Shown here: positions 14,501-22,178 of the stretch, in pieces
Layout: each line of letters begins with the position of its first letter
How positions within the stretch are numbered: the stretch's first letter is position 1
DNA from: JBBDIO01 sp040880365
GTDB lineage: Bacteria; Chloroflexota; Anaerolineae; Caldilineales; Caldilineaceae
Direction of reading: 5' to 3'
DNA length: 32,811 nucleotides
Assembly (NCBI GenBank): GCA_040880365.1
Contig: JBBDIO010000138.1
Coordinates: forward strand, 1 to 32,811
Position numbers and translations under genes: made by a program
The notes under the pieces: generated by a model
What the model was told of the DNA's origin: nothing
Databases searched by the model: none
What the model saw: the letters and a program-made list of their open reading frames with translations, nothing else

Positions 14501-15376
14501 TCAACGGGAGCCATCCAATAGCGGCATGATCGCGACATCCCAAAAGGCAGGCCAGTCGTCGATGCAGTCGTTGTGGCCACAGGGCAGCGCGCGCAGTTCG
14601 GCATGGGGCGCGGCCGCGTGCAGGCGTTGTGCGTGCCCAAAGGGAATGACGCTGTCGTGTTCACCGTGCAGAAGCAACAGCGGCGCGGTATAGGTTTTCA
14701 CCACCGCCTGGGTATCAAATGGATCGCGCGCCAATGCACCCGGCAAACGATAGTGGGCTGCCATTGCGCCCACGCTGGCAAAGGTAGAAAGCAAAACCAT
14801 GCCTGCGCTGGGACGCCGCGTCGCCAGTTGCGCGACCACCCCACCGCCCACCGATCGCCCGAACAACACCACGCGCGCCGCATCAATTTTGGGATGCACC
14901 ACCGCAGCATCATACGCGCGCACAAACACATCCACAATCGACGCCTGGCTGGGCACACCTGCCGAGCGCCCATAGCCGGGATATTCCACCAGCAAAACGG
15001 CAACCCCCCGCGCGCGCAGCGGCACAATCGCCTCGGCCCAATAATCGATGATTTCACCGTTGCCGTGGCCGATCACCACAAGCGGATAGGGTGGGGTCGC
15101 GTCGGGTGTGACGGGTGTGCCCCCAAGTCCCACGGCATCCGGCAGCAGTAACCACGCCTCCACCGTGCCCGCGGGCATATCCACGCCCAGATCCAGTGCG
15201 CCGGGCACGTCAAAAGTCGGCGGCGGCGGCGGCAACACATGCCGCGGAAAAAGCATGGTGCGCTGAATGGTATAAAAATAGAGCGCGTAGAGTATATAGA
15301 GCGCCAACACGCCGCCGCCCAACCCTATGCCCAGCCACATCAAGGCGCGTACACCACTCCCCATCGCTTCATCCAT
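14501..15376 (-). CDS. Membrane-anchored alpha/beta hydrolase (BEM46/ABHD13-like)
   Basis: The 291-residue protein begins with one hydrophobic helix (about residues 10-36) followed by TIQRTMLFP, the anchor-plus-FP arrangement typical of BEM46/ABHD13-type hydrolases. The catalytic triad can be placed: Ser175 in VVLFGRSVGGGVVAQL, Asp241 in LLLLHGEHDSVIPFGHA, His268 in LPCGHNDC. Other family markers are VVIGHGNGEIIDYW and VLLVEYPGYGRSAG. The substrate is unknown; relatives include thioesterases and depalmitoylases. Either ATG 15376 or ATG 15364 could start it. It stands alone between the DUF488 operon and the divergent cupredoxin gene. Confidence 0.88.
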   Translation of the reverse strand: MDEAMGSGVRALMWLGIGLGGGVLALYILYALYFYTIQRTMLFPRHVLPPPPPTFDVPGALDLGVDMPAGTVEAWLLLPDAVGLGGTPVTPDATPPYPLVVIGHGNGEIIDYWAEAIVPLRARGVAVLLVEYPGYGRSAGVPSQASIVDVFVRAYDAAVVHPKIDAARVVLFGRSVGGGVVAQLATRRPSAGMVLLSTFASVGAMAAHYRLPGALARDPFDTQAVVKTYTAPLLLLHGEHDSVIPFGHAQRLHAAAPHAELRALPCGHNDCIDDWPAFWDVAIMPLLDGSR

Positions 15377-15622
15377 TTTCGATTCCCGTCACAGTGCCTG
15401 TACAGATCAAAACATAGCCCCGCGCCCTGTGCAAACGCGCGCAAAGAGTGGAATGACACGATATCTGCCTTTGCCAACCATTGTCGCGTTTTTTCAGCAA
15501 GTCACCCTATTTCCTCTGATCCAAACTATACAAAGCTGCGTCAGAGATTATACAGGTCGAAATAACCAATGTCGGTCCATAGAAAACACTGCTGAACAAA
15601 AATACCGAGAGGATTTTTACAT

Positions 15623-16165
15623 ATGCGCCCGCAAAACATTCAACATCGCCGCCCGCCACAATCCACTACGCCCGCCATGCATCATCGCCGAACATTTTTA
15701 CGCGGCATGGGTGGGCTTATGTTATTGGGGGTGGCGGGCTGTAGTCCCATACAAACGCCACGCGCAGAACCCACCGCGCTCCCGGAACCAACCAGTACCA
15801 GCACACCGGAACCCGTACCCCCGCGCGCCACAGAAACGCCTGCTACGCCGACTCCTGAACCGACTGCGACACCCAGTGCGGCGCAATCTACACAGCCGCC
15901 CGTCGAAATCGAAATCCAGCTCTTTATGTTCCAAACGCAACGTCTGGAAATTCCCCTGGGCACAACCGTGACGTGGATCAACCGCGACGACATCGACCAT
16001 TCGGTCACATCGGGCGTGCCCGACGCGCCCGACGGGCAGTTCGATTCGGGCCTGTTCCCTCTCAACCAACAGTTTAGCCATACCTTTACCGCGCCGGGGG
16101 AATTTCCCTATTACTGCACACGTCATCCTCACATGGTGGGAACGGTGATTGTGTCGGCGGAATAG
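15623..16165 (+). CDS. Tat-type lipoprotein with a cupredoxin (amicyanin/plastocyanin-like) domain
   Basis: The N-terminus has a twin-arginine motif (HHRRTFLRG) leading into a hydrophobic stretch and lipobox GVAGC (Cys40), so the protein is probably folded before export and then lipid-anchored. A linker of about 55 residues rich in Pro, Thr and Glu follows. Residues 95-180 are a cupredoxin: LGTTVTWINRDDIDHSVTSG supplies His126, and FPYYCTRHPHMVGTVIV supplies Cys165, His168 and Met171, matching the C-x2-H-x2-M spacing of amicyanin. This should form a type 1 copper site for electron transfer outside the cell. The ATG at 15623 follows GAGAGGA at a rather long distance; a second ATG at 15677 lacks a ribosome site. 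The sortase gene lies 91 bp downstream. Confidence 0.9.
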   Translation: MRPQNIQHRRPPQSTTPAMHHRRTFLRGMGGLMLLGVAGCSPIQTPRAEPTALPEPTSTSTPEPVPPRATETPATPTPEPTATPSAAQSTQPPVEIEIQLFMFQTQRLEIPLGTTVTWINRDDIDHSVTSGVPDAPDGQFDSGLFPLNQQFSHTFTAPGEFPYYCTRHPHMVGTVIVSAE

Positions 16166-16177
16166 GCAACAGCCCCG

Positions 16178-16218
16178 CACAGCTAAACCGTCACAGCTAA
16201 ACCGTCACAGTCAAACGT
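16178..16218. repeat. 14-bp tandem repeat before the sortase gene
   Basis: CACAGCTAAACCGT occurs exactly at 16178-16191 and 16192-16205, followed by a degenerate 13-base copy (16206-16218). It lies in the gap between the cupredoxin and sortase genes. It could be simple slippage or a cluster of binding sites. Confidence 0.75.
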
Positions 16219-16256
16219 CACAGCCAAGCCCGCCAGAGTAACAAGGAGGAACCAAA

Positions 16257-17187
16257 ATGCACACCTGCTATCCAGCAGCATCTACAAACTCGCTCTACGC
16301 GTCCGTGGGGACCCAATCGCCGGTGCGCGCCGCGCGCAGGAGGGGATTGTTCACTCTGGCCGCGTTGCTGCTCAGTATGCTGCTCAGTATGCTGCTTAGT
16401 GGCTGCGTCGCAGACTATCGTGCGCAACATGCGCCGACCGTGCTCGACANNNNNNNNNNNNNNNNNNNNNNNNNNNNNNNNNNNNNNNNNNNNNNNNNNN
16501 NNNNNNNNNNNNNNNNNNNNNNNNNNNNNNNNNNNNNNNNNNNNNNNNNCCGTGCTCGACACTTCGCTAGGCGGCTCGGCCTTGCCGCAGCTCGAAACGC
16601 CGCAGCTAGAAACCGTGCGCGCCCGTTTGCTTGCCGACCAAATCGTGCCCCTGCCCACCCAGCCCCAGCGCCTGACAATTCCTGCGCTAGATGTGGATGC
16701 CCCCATTGAAGCCGTGGGCCGCGGGCAGGATGCGACCGGGCAGGACAATACAATGGCGCTGCCTTCGCATTGGGATACCACGGCCTGGTATGCGCCGGGC
16801 ACGCGCCCCGGGCAATTGGGCAATGCGGTCATCGCCGGCCATTTCAACACCCCGCGCGACCGTCCTGCCGTCTTCTGGGATCTGGCGCAGCTGATCCCAG
16901 GCGACGAAATCCATGTCCACGATAGCGACGGCACCTTGCACATCTTTGTCGTGGACCGCGTCGAGGAATATCCCTTTGACGCCGCGCCCATTGCCGAAAT
17001 CTTTGGCTTCACCCCCCATGCCCGTCAGCTCAATCTGATTACCTGTGCGGGCGAATGGAATCGCACGGTAGGCAACTACACCAAGCGTCTTGTGGTGGAA
17101 ACCACGCTCCAGGAGAGCATCCCCCCGTCTCCGGGCCTGATGCATAACCCGCCTGCCGCAGCGTCTCTGCGTTCCGCAGAAAACTAA
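16257..17187 (+). CDS. Class F-like sortase with lipoprotein-type signal, split by an assembly gap
   Basis: The start ATG at 16257 follows a strong AAGGAGGA. The N-terminus is a basic, hydrophobic signal with an in-frame LLSM repeat ending in LLSGC, a lipobox. After 100 N the sequence continues with a sortase domain: RLTIPALDVDAPIEAVG, then catalytic His in AVIAGHFNTPRD, Cys in LNLITCAGEW and Arg in NYTKRLVVE. This fits class F sortases, which cleave LPxTG-type signals and attach proteins to the surface. As drawn, the frame changes across the gap. However, the 12 bases CCGTGCTCGACA are present on both sides, and merging them restores one reading frame (APTVLDTSLGG). The gene is therefore probably intact. 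Its neighbours are a cupredoxin lipoprotein and a secreted repeat protein ending near an MPATG motif. Confidence 0.88.
16450..16549. other. Assembly gap (100 N) inside the sortase gene, probably an unmerged overlap
   Basis: CCGTGCTCGACA ends the left contig (16438-16449) and begins the right one (16550-16561). Joining on this overlap keeps the sortase frame open, so no sequence need be missing. Confidence 0.85.
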
Positions 17188-17360
17188 TCCCGATCGGTTA
17201 CATCCCGGTTTTGTAAAAATTCGACTCATCCAATCGTCCATTTCATGCGTCAGACCCTATAAGACAGGCCAGTTACGCACGGCCCGGTAATACAATTTCA
17301 ATCAACAACATTTCAACCAACCACAGTTTCATACAACACATTGCAGCAAAGGAGTTCAAC

Positions 17361-18677
17361 ATGAATCACAATTTGTTTACCACAAACGGTATCCGTCGGG
17401 TTCCCCCAATGAATACCCTTACGCAGGGCAAGTTTCGCCAGGTGATCGCCACTCTGGCAATCACAATCGGGCTGGTTTTGGGCACGCTGCCCTCCACGGC
17501 CCATGCGGATCATCTGGTCTCTGCCGAGATTCTGCGCGCCGAATTAACCGCCCAGTTGGGCGAACATGTCTTGCTGGCGGGCACGGCGACCAATGCCGCG
17601 CTCCACGGCAACAACGATGAATTCGAAGTCGCCGCCCAGGCGCTGGACGGCAATTCCCAGGACCTGGCCGCCTCGATTGGCGCGGTCTATGGGCAAGACG
17701 CCGCCGACGCCTTTTTGGCCCTGTGGCGCACCCACATCGACATGTTTGTAGAGTATACGCTAGGCGTTGCGACGGCCGACAAGGTGCGCGTCAACCAGGC
17801 ACTGGATGAGCTGAACAACTATCGCACCGACTTTGGCGCATTCATCGCCGCGGCCAATCCGAACCTGACCCGCGACGCCATCGCCGAAGCGTTGATTCCC
17901 CATGTGCGGCATCTCACCGCCATGATCAATGCACAGGCCGAAGGCGACTATACCACTGCCTATCGCGAGCTGCGCATGGCCTATGGTCATTCCAGCGAGC
18001 TGGGTCTGGTGCTGGCGTGGGCGATTGCCGAACAGTTCCCAGATCGCTTCCCCGGACAGGCAGATGCCTCGGCGGTAGACCTGCGCATTCTGCTTTCCAG
18101 CCAGCTAGCCGAGCACACCTTCCTGGCGGCGATGGCTACAAATGCCGCGCTCCAGGGTTTTAACGATGACTTTGAAGCCGCGGCCGGCGCGGTCGATGCC
18201 AATGCCCTGGACCTGTCCGCTTCCATCGGTTCGGTCTATGGTCAGGATGCCGCCAACGCATTCCTGCCCCTGTGGCGGGCGCATGTGGGCATGTTCGTAG
18301 ACTATACCCTGGGCGCAGCCGCGGGCGATGACGCGGCCAAAAATGCCGCCGCCGCCGAGTTGGACGGCTATCGCACCGACTTCGGCGCATTCATTTCGGG
18401 CGCCAACCCCAATCTCCCCCGCGACGTGGTTGCCGAAGGTCTCAAGCCCCATGTAGCAGGTTTGACCGCCGCCATCGACGCCCAGGCGACCGGCGATTAC
18501 ACAACCGCCTATAGCCAGTTGCGCATGGTCTATGCCCACTCGCATGGGTTGGGCGCGGTGTTGGCCGGTGGCATTGCCCAGCAGTTCCCCCAGCAATTCA
18601 TGGCGGAAAGTATGCCCCAGCAAATGCCCGCGACCGGCTATGCCCCTGTGCAGGGAATGCTCGACACCGTTCGCTAA
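17361..18677 (+). CDS. Secreted protein with two helical repeats, four conserved histidines in each
   Basis: The start ATG follows AAAGGAG at good spacing. A signal peptide ends near STAHA-D (residue 49). Two homologous helical units follow, about residues 57-230 and 241-412. They share sequence such as ASIGAVYGQDAADAFLALWR / ASIGSVYGQDAANAFLPLWR and GDYTTAY. Histidines 69, 125, 181 and 210 of unit A correspond to 252, 308, 364 and 393 of unit B, with identical spacing (56, 56, 29). The fold looks like a helical bundle, and similar domains occur, as I recall, in proteins labelled copper amine oxidase-like in Bacillus relatives. Metal or haem binding is an inference. Near the C-terminus is MPATG (422-426), followed by only 12 residues. 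The stop codon is three bases before an assembly gap, so the true C-terminus is uncertain. Confidence 0.82.
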   Translation: MNHNLFTTNGIRRVPPMNTLTQGKFRQVIATLAITIGLVLGTLPSTAHADHLVSAEILRAELTAQLGEHVLLAGTATNAALHGNNDEFEVAAQALDGNSQDLAASIGAVYGQDAADAFLALWRTHIDMFVEYTLGVATADKVRVNQALDELNNYRTDFGAFIAAANPNLTRDAIAEALIPHVRHLTAMINAQAEGDYTTAYRELRMAYGHSSELGLVLAWAIAEQFPDRFPGQADASAVDLRILLSSQLAEHTFLAAMATNAALQGFNDDFEAAAGAVDANALDLSASIGSVYGQDAANAFLPLWRAHVGMFVDYTLGAAAGDDAAKNAAAAELDGYRTDFGAFISGANPNLPRDVVAEGLKPHVAGLTAAIDAQATGDYTTAYSQLRMVYAHSHGLGAVLAGGIAQQFPQQFMAESMPQQMPATGYAPVQGMLDTVR

Positions 18678-18680
18678 GGT

Positions 18681-18780
18681 NNNNNNNNNNNNNNNNNNNN
18701 NNNNNNNNNNNNNNNNNNNNNNNNNNNNNNNNNNNNNNNNNNNNNNNNNNNNNNNNNNNNNNNNNNNNNNNNNNNNNNNN
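18681..18780. other. Assembly gap (100 N)
   Basis: Exactly 100 N begins three bases after a stop codon. The flanks share no overlap that I can see, so sequence may be missing here. Confidence 0.98.
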
Positions 18781-18833
18781 GCAGTGCAAGGTTTGACGCA
18801 GGTCAACCCACTTGCATTATCTATGTTAAACTA

Positions 18834-18863
18834 GAGGCGCAGCGCACCATGCTGCGCCTCTTT
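18834..18863 (+). terminator. Probable intrinsic terminator before the GH4 gene
   Basis: GAGGCGCAG (18834-18842) and CTGCGCCTC (18852-18860) form a perfect 9-bp stem with a 9-base loop, followed by only TTT. It would end transcription from the preceding locus. A TTGACG (18793-18798) and CATTAT (18815-18820) just upstream could alternatively make it a leader structure. Confidence 0.55.
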
Positions 18864-18955
18864 GCATACCCAATAATCTCCCACCCTGGGAAGCGCCACA
18901 AAAAACAGCCACAGAAAACAAACACCGAAAGCAATATAGAAAGCAGAGGAACCTG

Positions 18956-20251
18956 ATGCCCAAAATCGCCATCATTGGGGCAGGAAGTGTCGTTTTTGCC
19001 AAGCGTCTGATCACCGACTTTCTCACTACGCCCGCGCTGCAAAACAGCGAGCTGGCGCTCATGGATATCGACGAACCGGCACTGGAACTCATCGGCGCGT
19101 GGACAAACCGCGCCATTGCCCAGACAGGTGTGGGCGCGACCGTGCACACCACCACCGACCGCCGCGCGGCTCTGCAAGATGCCGATTATGTGATTATCTC
19201 CATTCGCGTGGGCGGCATGGAAGCCGTGTTGCGCGATTTCGAAATCACGGGCAAATATGGCGTCGATCACTCGGTGGCCGACACGATGGGACCGGGCGGC
19301 ATTGCCTATTTTCTGCGCAACGGCTACGAAATCGTTAAAATCGCCCAGGAAATGGAAGAAGTCTGCCCCCATGCGCTCATGCTCAACTATACGAATCCTA
19401 TGGTCATGATCTGCTGGGCCGTGAGCGAACTGACTTCGATTCGCAATGTGGGTCTCTGCCACAGCGTACAGGGCACGGCGCAACAACTGGCCGGCTATAT
19501 CGGCGCGCCCATCGAAGAAGTGCGCTATTGGGTGGCGGGGATCAATCACATGGCCTGGTTTTTGCGCCTGGAATGGCGCAATCAGGATGCCTATCCTCTG
19601 CTCCAGGCTGCAATGGAACAGCCGGAAATCTATGCCAAGGACCGCATCCGTTTCGAGATCATGCGCCACTTTGGGGCATTTGTCACCGAATCTTCGCATC
19701 ACATGTCCGAATATGTGCCCTATTTCCGCCGCGATCCCGCGCTGCTGGAACAGTATCATCTCACCTCGGCCCAGGCGCGCGATTGGGATGGCTGGTTTGC
19801 CCGCCGCGACCAGCAACGCACACGCATGACCGAAGAGCTGGCAGGCGACGCGCCCGTCGCGCTGGAACGCTCTCACGAATATTGTTCACTGATTTTGAAC
19901 GCGATTGAAACCGACACGCCCTATCGTTTCAACGGCAATGTGGCAAACCACGGCGCAATTTCCAATCTGCCCGCCAATGCCGTGGTAGAAGTGCCCTGTC
20001 TGGTGGATGGCACGGGCATTCATCCCTGTGTGGTGGGTACGCTGCCGCCCGAACTGGCCGCGCTCAACCGCACCAATCTCAACGTGCAAGAAGTCATTGT
20101 GGAAGCCTTGAAACAAGGCAAACGCGACCTGGTGCATCGGGCCATCCAGCTCGACCCCCTGACCACGGCGGTCTGCTCACTGGACGAGGCGCGCCAGATG
20201 AGCGATGAACTGCTGGCCGCCCACGCCCAGTGGTTGCCGCCGCTGCAATGA
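18956..20251 (+). CDS. Glycoside hydrolase family 4 enzyme (alpha-galactosidase/alpha-glucosidase type)
   Basis: The 431-residue protein has the expected GH4 length and motifs. The NAD-binding loop is IGAGSVVFAKRL (residues 7-18) and ends its Rossmann strand with LMDID. Asn147 in NYTNPM contacts the sugar. Cys168 in VGLCHSVQGT and His198 in AGINHMAW bind the catalytic Mn2+. GH4 enzymes cleave glycosides by transient oxidation at C3 with NAD+, so this is an intracellular enzyme. The CHSVQGT and GINHMAW forms are closer to the MelA-like alpha-galactosidases than to the phospho-glycosidases, but the substrate is not certain. The start ATG follows AGAGGA. The ABC transporter starting at 22849 could supply its substrates. 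Confidence 0.92.
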   Translation: MPKIAIIGAGSVVFAKRLITDFLTTPALQNSELALMDIDEPALELIGAWTNRAIAQTGVGATVHTTTDRRAALQDADYVIISIRVGGMEAVLRDFEITGKYGVDHSVADTMGPGGIAYFLRNGYEIVKIAQEMEEVCPHALMLNYTNPMVMICWAVSELTSIRNVGLCHSVQGTAQQLAGYIGAPIEEVRYWVAGINHMAWFLRLEWRNQDAYPLLQAAMEQPEIYAKDRIRFEIMRHFGAFVTESSHHMSEYVPYFRRDPALLEQYHLTSAQARDWDGWFARRDQQRTRMTEELAGDAPVALERSHEYCSLILNAIETDTPYRFNGNVANHGAISNLPANAVVEVPCLVDGTGIHPCVVGTLPPELAALNRTNLNVQEVIVEALKQGKRDLVHRAIQLDPLTTAVCSLDEARQMSDELLAAHAQWLPPLQ

Positions 20252-20330
20252 ACCGCGACACCTGCCCGCCTGTTAAGTGATGCGTTATGTGAAAGTTCGG
20301 AATAGGTTGCAAAATCTATACACGAGCCGC

Positions 20331-20423
20331 GTAGGTCACCGCTCCTGCGGTGACATTCTCTGCTGCCCGTGTCACCGCAGGAGCGGTGACCTACTTAACC
20401 GTCAAATAACGCCCTACTTAACC
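20331..20423. repeat. Nested palindromic (REP/BIME-like) element between convergent genes
   Basis: Two perfect 24-base arms face each other: 20331-20354 and 20371-20394, with 16 bases between. Each arm is itself palindromic (GTCACCGC-TCCT-GCGGTGAC and GTCACCGC-AGGA-GCGGTGAC), so the DNA or RNA could form either one long hairpin or two short ones. CTACTTAACC then recurs at 20391-20400 and 20414-20423. The layout is that of two REP units in head-to-head order. Confidence 0.85.
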
Positions 20424-20430
20424 TGCACGC

Positions 20431-21534
20431 CTATCCGCCCAGGCCAAAACCATATCCCGCCACCACCGCGCCCACAAAGGCCACCCCCACGTAGATGAGG
20501 AAGACCCGCCGCGTCGCCAATCCCCAGACCGCAGCCATCGAGGGCAAAGTCAGCATCGGCCCGGAAATAAGAAACGCCAACGCGGCCGCGGGGTTCATGC
20601 CCTGATCCAGCAGGCCGCCAATCATGGGCAGCACCGCCAGATTGCTGGTATAGATGGGCATCCCCAAAGCCGCGGCGGTGAGCACTGCCCACGGATTGTC
20701 GTGGCCCAGCACGCCCACAATCCACGCATCGGGCACATACAATTTCACCAACGCCTGCAAGACAAAGGCAAAGGCCATAAACTTGGCGACCATGAGCGTG
20801 GCCGCGCCGACCTCGGCCCCCAGGCGTTGCGTCCAGTGGGGCGCGGCAGTTGAGGGTGCGTCTGGCAGGGCGCAGCTTGCCGCTGTACCAGACTCTGTGC
20901 CACACGCCGGACCGCAACAGGGTTCAGCGCTGGCGAGCGTCAGACTCTGCCCACTGCCGCCGGCGACCGGCGTCCATTTTCCCACGCCGCCGATGATCGG
21001 CGTCAGTGCAGGCGTAAAATAGGCGCGCACCTGCGCCGCGCCCTTGCGCACAAGATCCCAGCTATTCACGCTGCGCGTAGAATAGTCGGCGCGCAGCGTG
21101 CGGGTGGGCAGCCAACCGCGCACCGTTAACCAGTGTGCCAGAAACCCCGCGCCCAGGCTCAGGATCAAGGTCGCGGCCAAACGCCAGACGGCCAGTTCCC
21201 AGCCGATAAAGCCCACGCTGAGAAAAAAGATCTCCACATCCATCGTGGGCGAGGCAATCCAGAACGCCATGATGGGCGCGAGGGGGACGCCGCCAATCAG
21301 CAGCGAGGCAATGAGCGGCACCACTCCACACGCGCAGAGCGGGCTAAACGCACCCACCACGGTTGCGCCCACAATCGCCAACGCCGGGCGCGCCCCCAAA
21401 ACCCGGTTAATGTGTGTGGCGGCTCCCGTCAACTGCACTGCCACCGCAATGGGGATGGTAATCAGCAGATAAGGCCAGATACTGATAAACGATTCCAACA
21501 TTTCCTGCCCAATCAATCCAAGTTGCGTCCACAT
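20431..21534 (-). CDS. ArsP/DUF318-family permease (metal or organoarsenical efflux)
   Basis: The 367-residue polytopic membrane protein has about eight hydrophobic segments in two halves around a central hydrophilic loop. The first half carries GAFSPLCACGVVPLIASLL (Cys67, Cys69), the Cys motif of the PF03773 permease family. The second carries ALGMPIYTSNLAVLPMIGG and LISGPMLTLPSMA. The loop holds a Cys cluster at residues 206, 207, 211 and 221, which could bind a soft metal. Family members export trivalent methylarsenicals (ArsP) or have been linked to Cu/Zn efflux; the sequence alone does not decide. The ATG at 21534 follows GGAGGAAC. It lies downstream of an ArsR-type regulator with a palindrome between, so it is probably metal-induced. 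Confidence 0.88.
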   Translation of the reverse strand: MWTQLGLIGQEMLESFISIWPYLLITIPIAVAVQLTGAATHINRVLGARPALAIVGATVVGAFSPLCACGVVPLIASLLIGGVPLAPIMAFWIASPTMDVEIFFLSVGFIGWELAVWRLAATLILSLGAGFLAHWLTVRGWLPTRTLRADYSTRSVNSWDLVRKGAAQVRAYFTPALTPIIGGVGKWTPVAGGSGQSLTLASAEPCCGPACGTESGTAASCALPDAPSTAAPHWTQRLGAEVGAATLMVAKFMAFAFVLQALVKLYVPDAWIVGVLGHDNPWAVLTAAALGMPIYTSNLAVLPMIGGLLDQGMNPAAALAFLISGPMLTLPSMAAVWGLATRRVFLIYVGVAFVGAVVAGYGFGLGG

Positions 21535-21600
21535 AACAAGTTCCTCCGCCTGGGGTCAAGCCCGTGTAATTTGAAATAGGTCTTTCTGCTGAGCGTGCGC

Positions 21601-21632
21601 CCTGCAATATCGTAATTTTACGATATTGCAGG
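21601..21632. promoter_or_regulatory. Palindrome between regulator and permease genes, putative ArsR operator
   Basis: A perfect 15-bp inverted repeat (21601-21615 and 21618-21632) with a two-base centre. Its core ATCGTAATTTTACGAT (21609-21624) matches 12 of 16 bases of ATCGCAAAAATACGAT at the regulator promoter. It has no U-tract on either strand, which argues against a terminator. Confidence 0.55.
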
Positions 21633-21641
21633 CTAAAAAAA

Positions 21642-22061
21642 CTAGAAAATTTCGCCGACTTTTTCCTTGAACCACGCGATATTGCGCGCGTGCAAGCAAT
21701 AGTTCACGGCCGCGCCGCTAATCGCGCCTTCGATCCAGCCCGCATCGCGCAGCACCTTCAAATGCTGGGAAACGGTGGATTGGGCAATGGGCAGATATTC
21801 CACAATGTCGCCTGTGATACAGCCGGGGCGGGTGACGAGAAACTTCATAATCTCGAAGCGCACAGGATTGCCCAATGCCTTAAACATGGTAATGAGTTTG
21901 GCCTGTTCATCGCCGCTGATCGCCAGACTGCAACAGACGGGAGGGATCGCAGGATCACGGTCCACAGCGGTCGGTATACTGCCCTGTGCAGAATTTTCGG
22001 CGCGCGCCAAAGCAACGTCAGACACCGCATCCCTGTTTTCTTTATGCCCGCTCATACGCAC
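21642..22061 (-). CDS. ArsR-family winged-helix metalloregulator
   Basis: The 139-residue protein has a 50-residue N-terminal extension followed by an ArsR winged helix: MFKALGNPVRFEIMKFLVTR, then the recognition helix region AQSTVSQHLKVLRDAGWI (93-110) and wing EGAISGAAVNYCL. Possible metal ligands are Cys43-Cys44 in PPVCCSLA, Cys81 and Cys122; the classical ELCVCDL motif of E. coli-type ArsR is absent, so the binding site differs. It probably represses its own promoter and the downstream permease until metal binds. A strong promoter and a palindrome at its start point support autoregulation. Starts at ATG 22061 or 22055 are both possible. Confidence 0.9.
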   Translation of the reverse strand: MRMSGHKENRDAVSDVALARAENSAQGSIPTAVDRDPAIPPVCCSLAISGDEQAKLITMFKALGNPVRFEIMKFLVTRPGCITGDIVEYLPIAQSTVSQHLKVLRDAGWIEGAISGAAVNYCLHARNIAWFKEKVGEIF

Positions 22062-22126
22062 TTGCCCCTGCTTGCTTCTGATAGCGACTCTTACACATCT
22101 GCCGCTAAACCTGTTGCCTATCTATC

Positions 22127-22178
22127 ATCGCAAAAATACGATAGTGGGCAGAATACATGTAATTTGTGCGATTGTCAA
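22127..22178 (-). promoter_or_regulatory. Sigma-70 promoter with overlapping ArsR-type operator
   Basis: Read on the minus strand: TTGACA (22173-22178), a 17-base spacer, TATTCT (22150-22155), then the near-palindrome ATCG-N8-CGAT (22127-22142) beginning at the expected transcription start. The -35 is perfect and the -10 matches 5 of 6. A related palindrome lies before the permease gene. Confidence 0.75.

Noticed and set aside
16399..17187. Programmed frameshift or pseudogene in the sortase
   Set aside because: The frame change is created by the 100-N placeholder and disappears when the 12-base overlap is collapsed.
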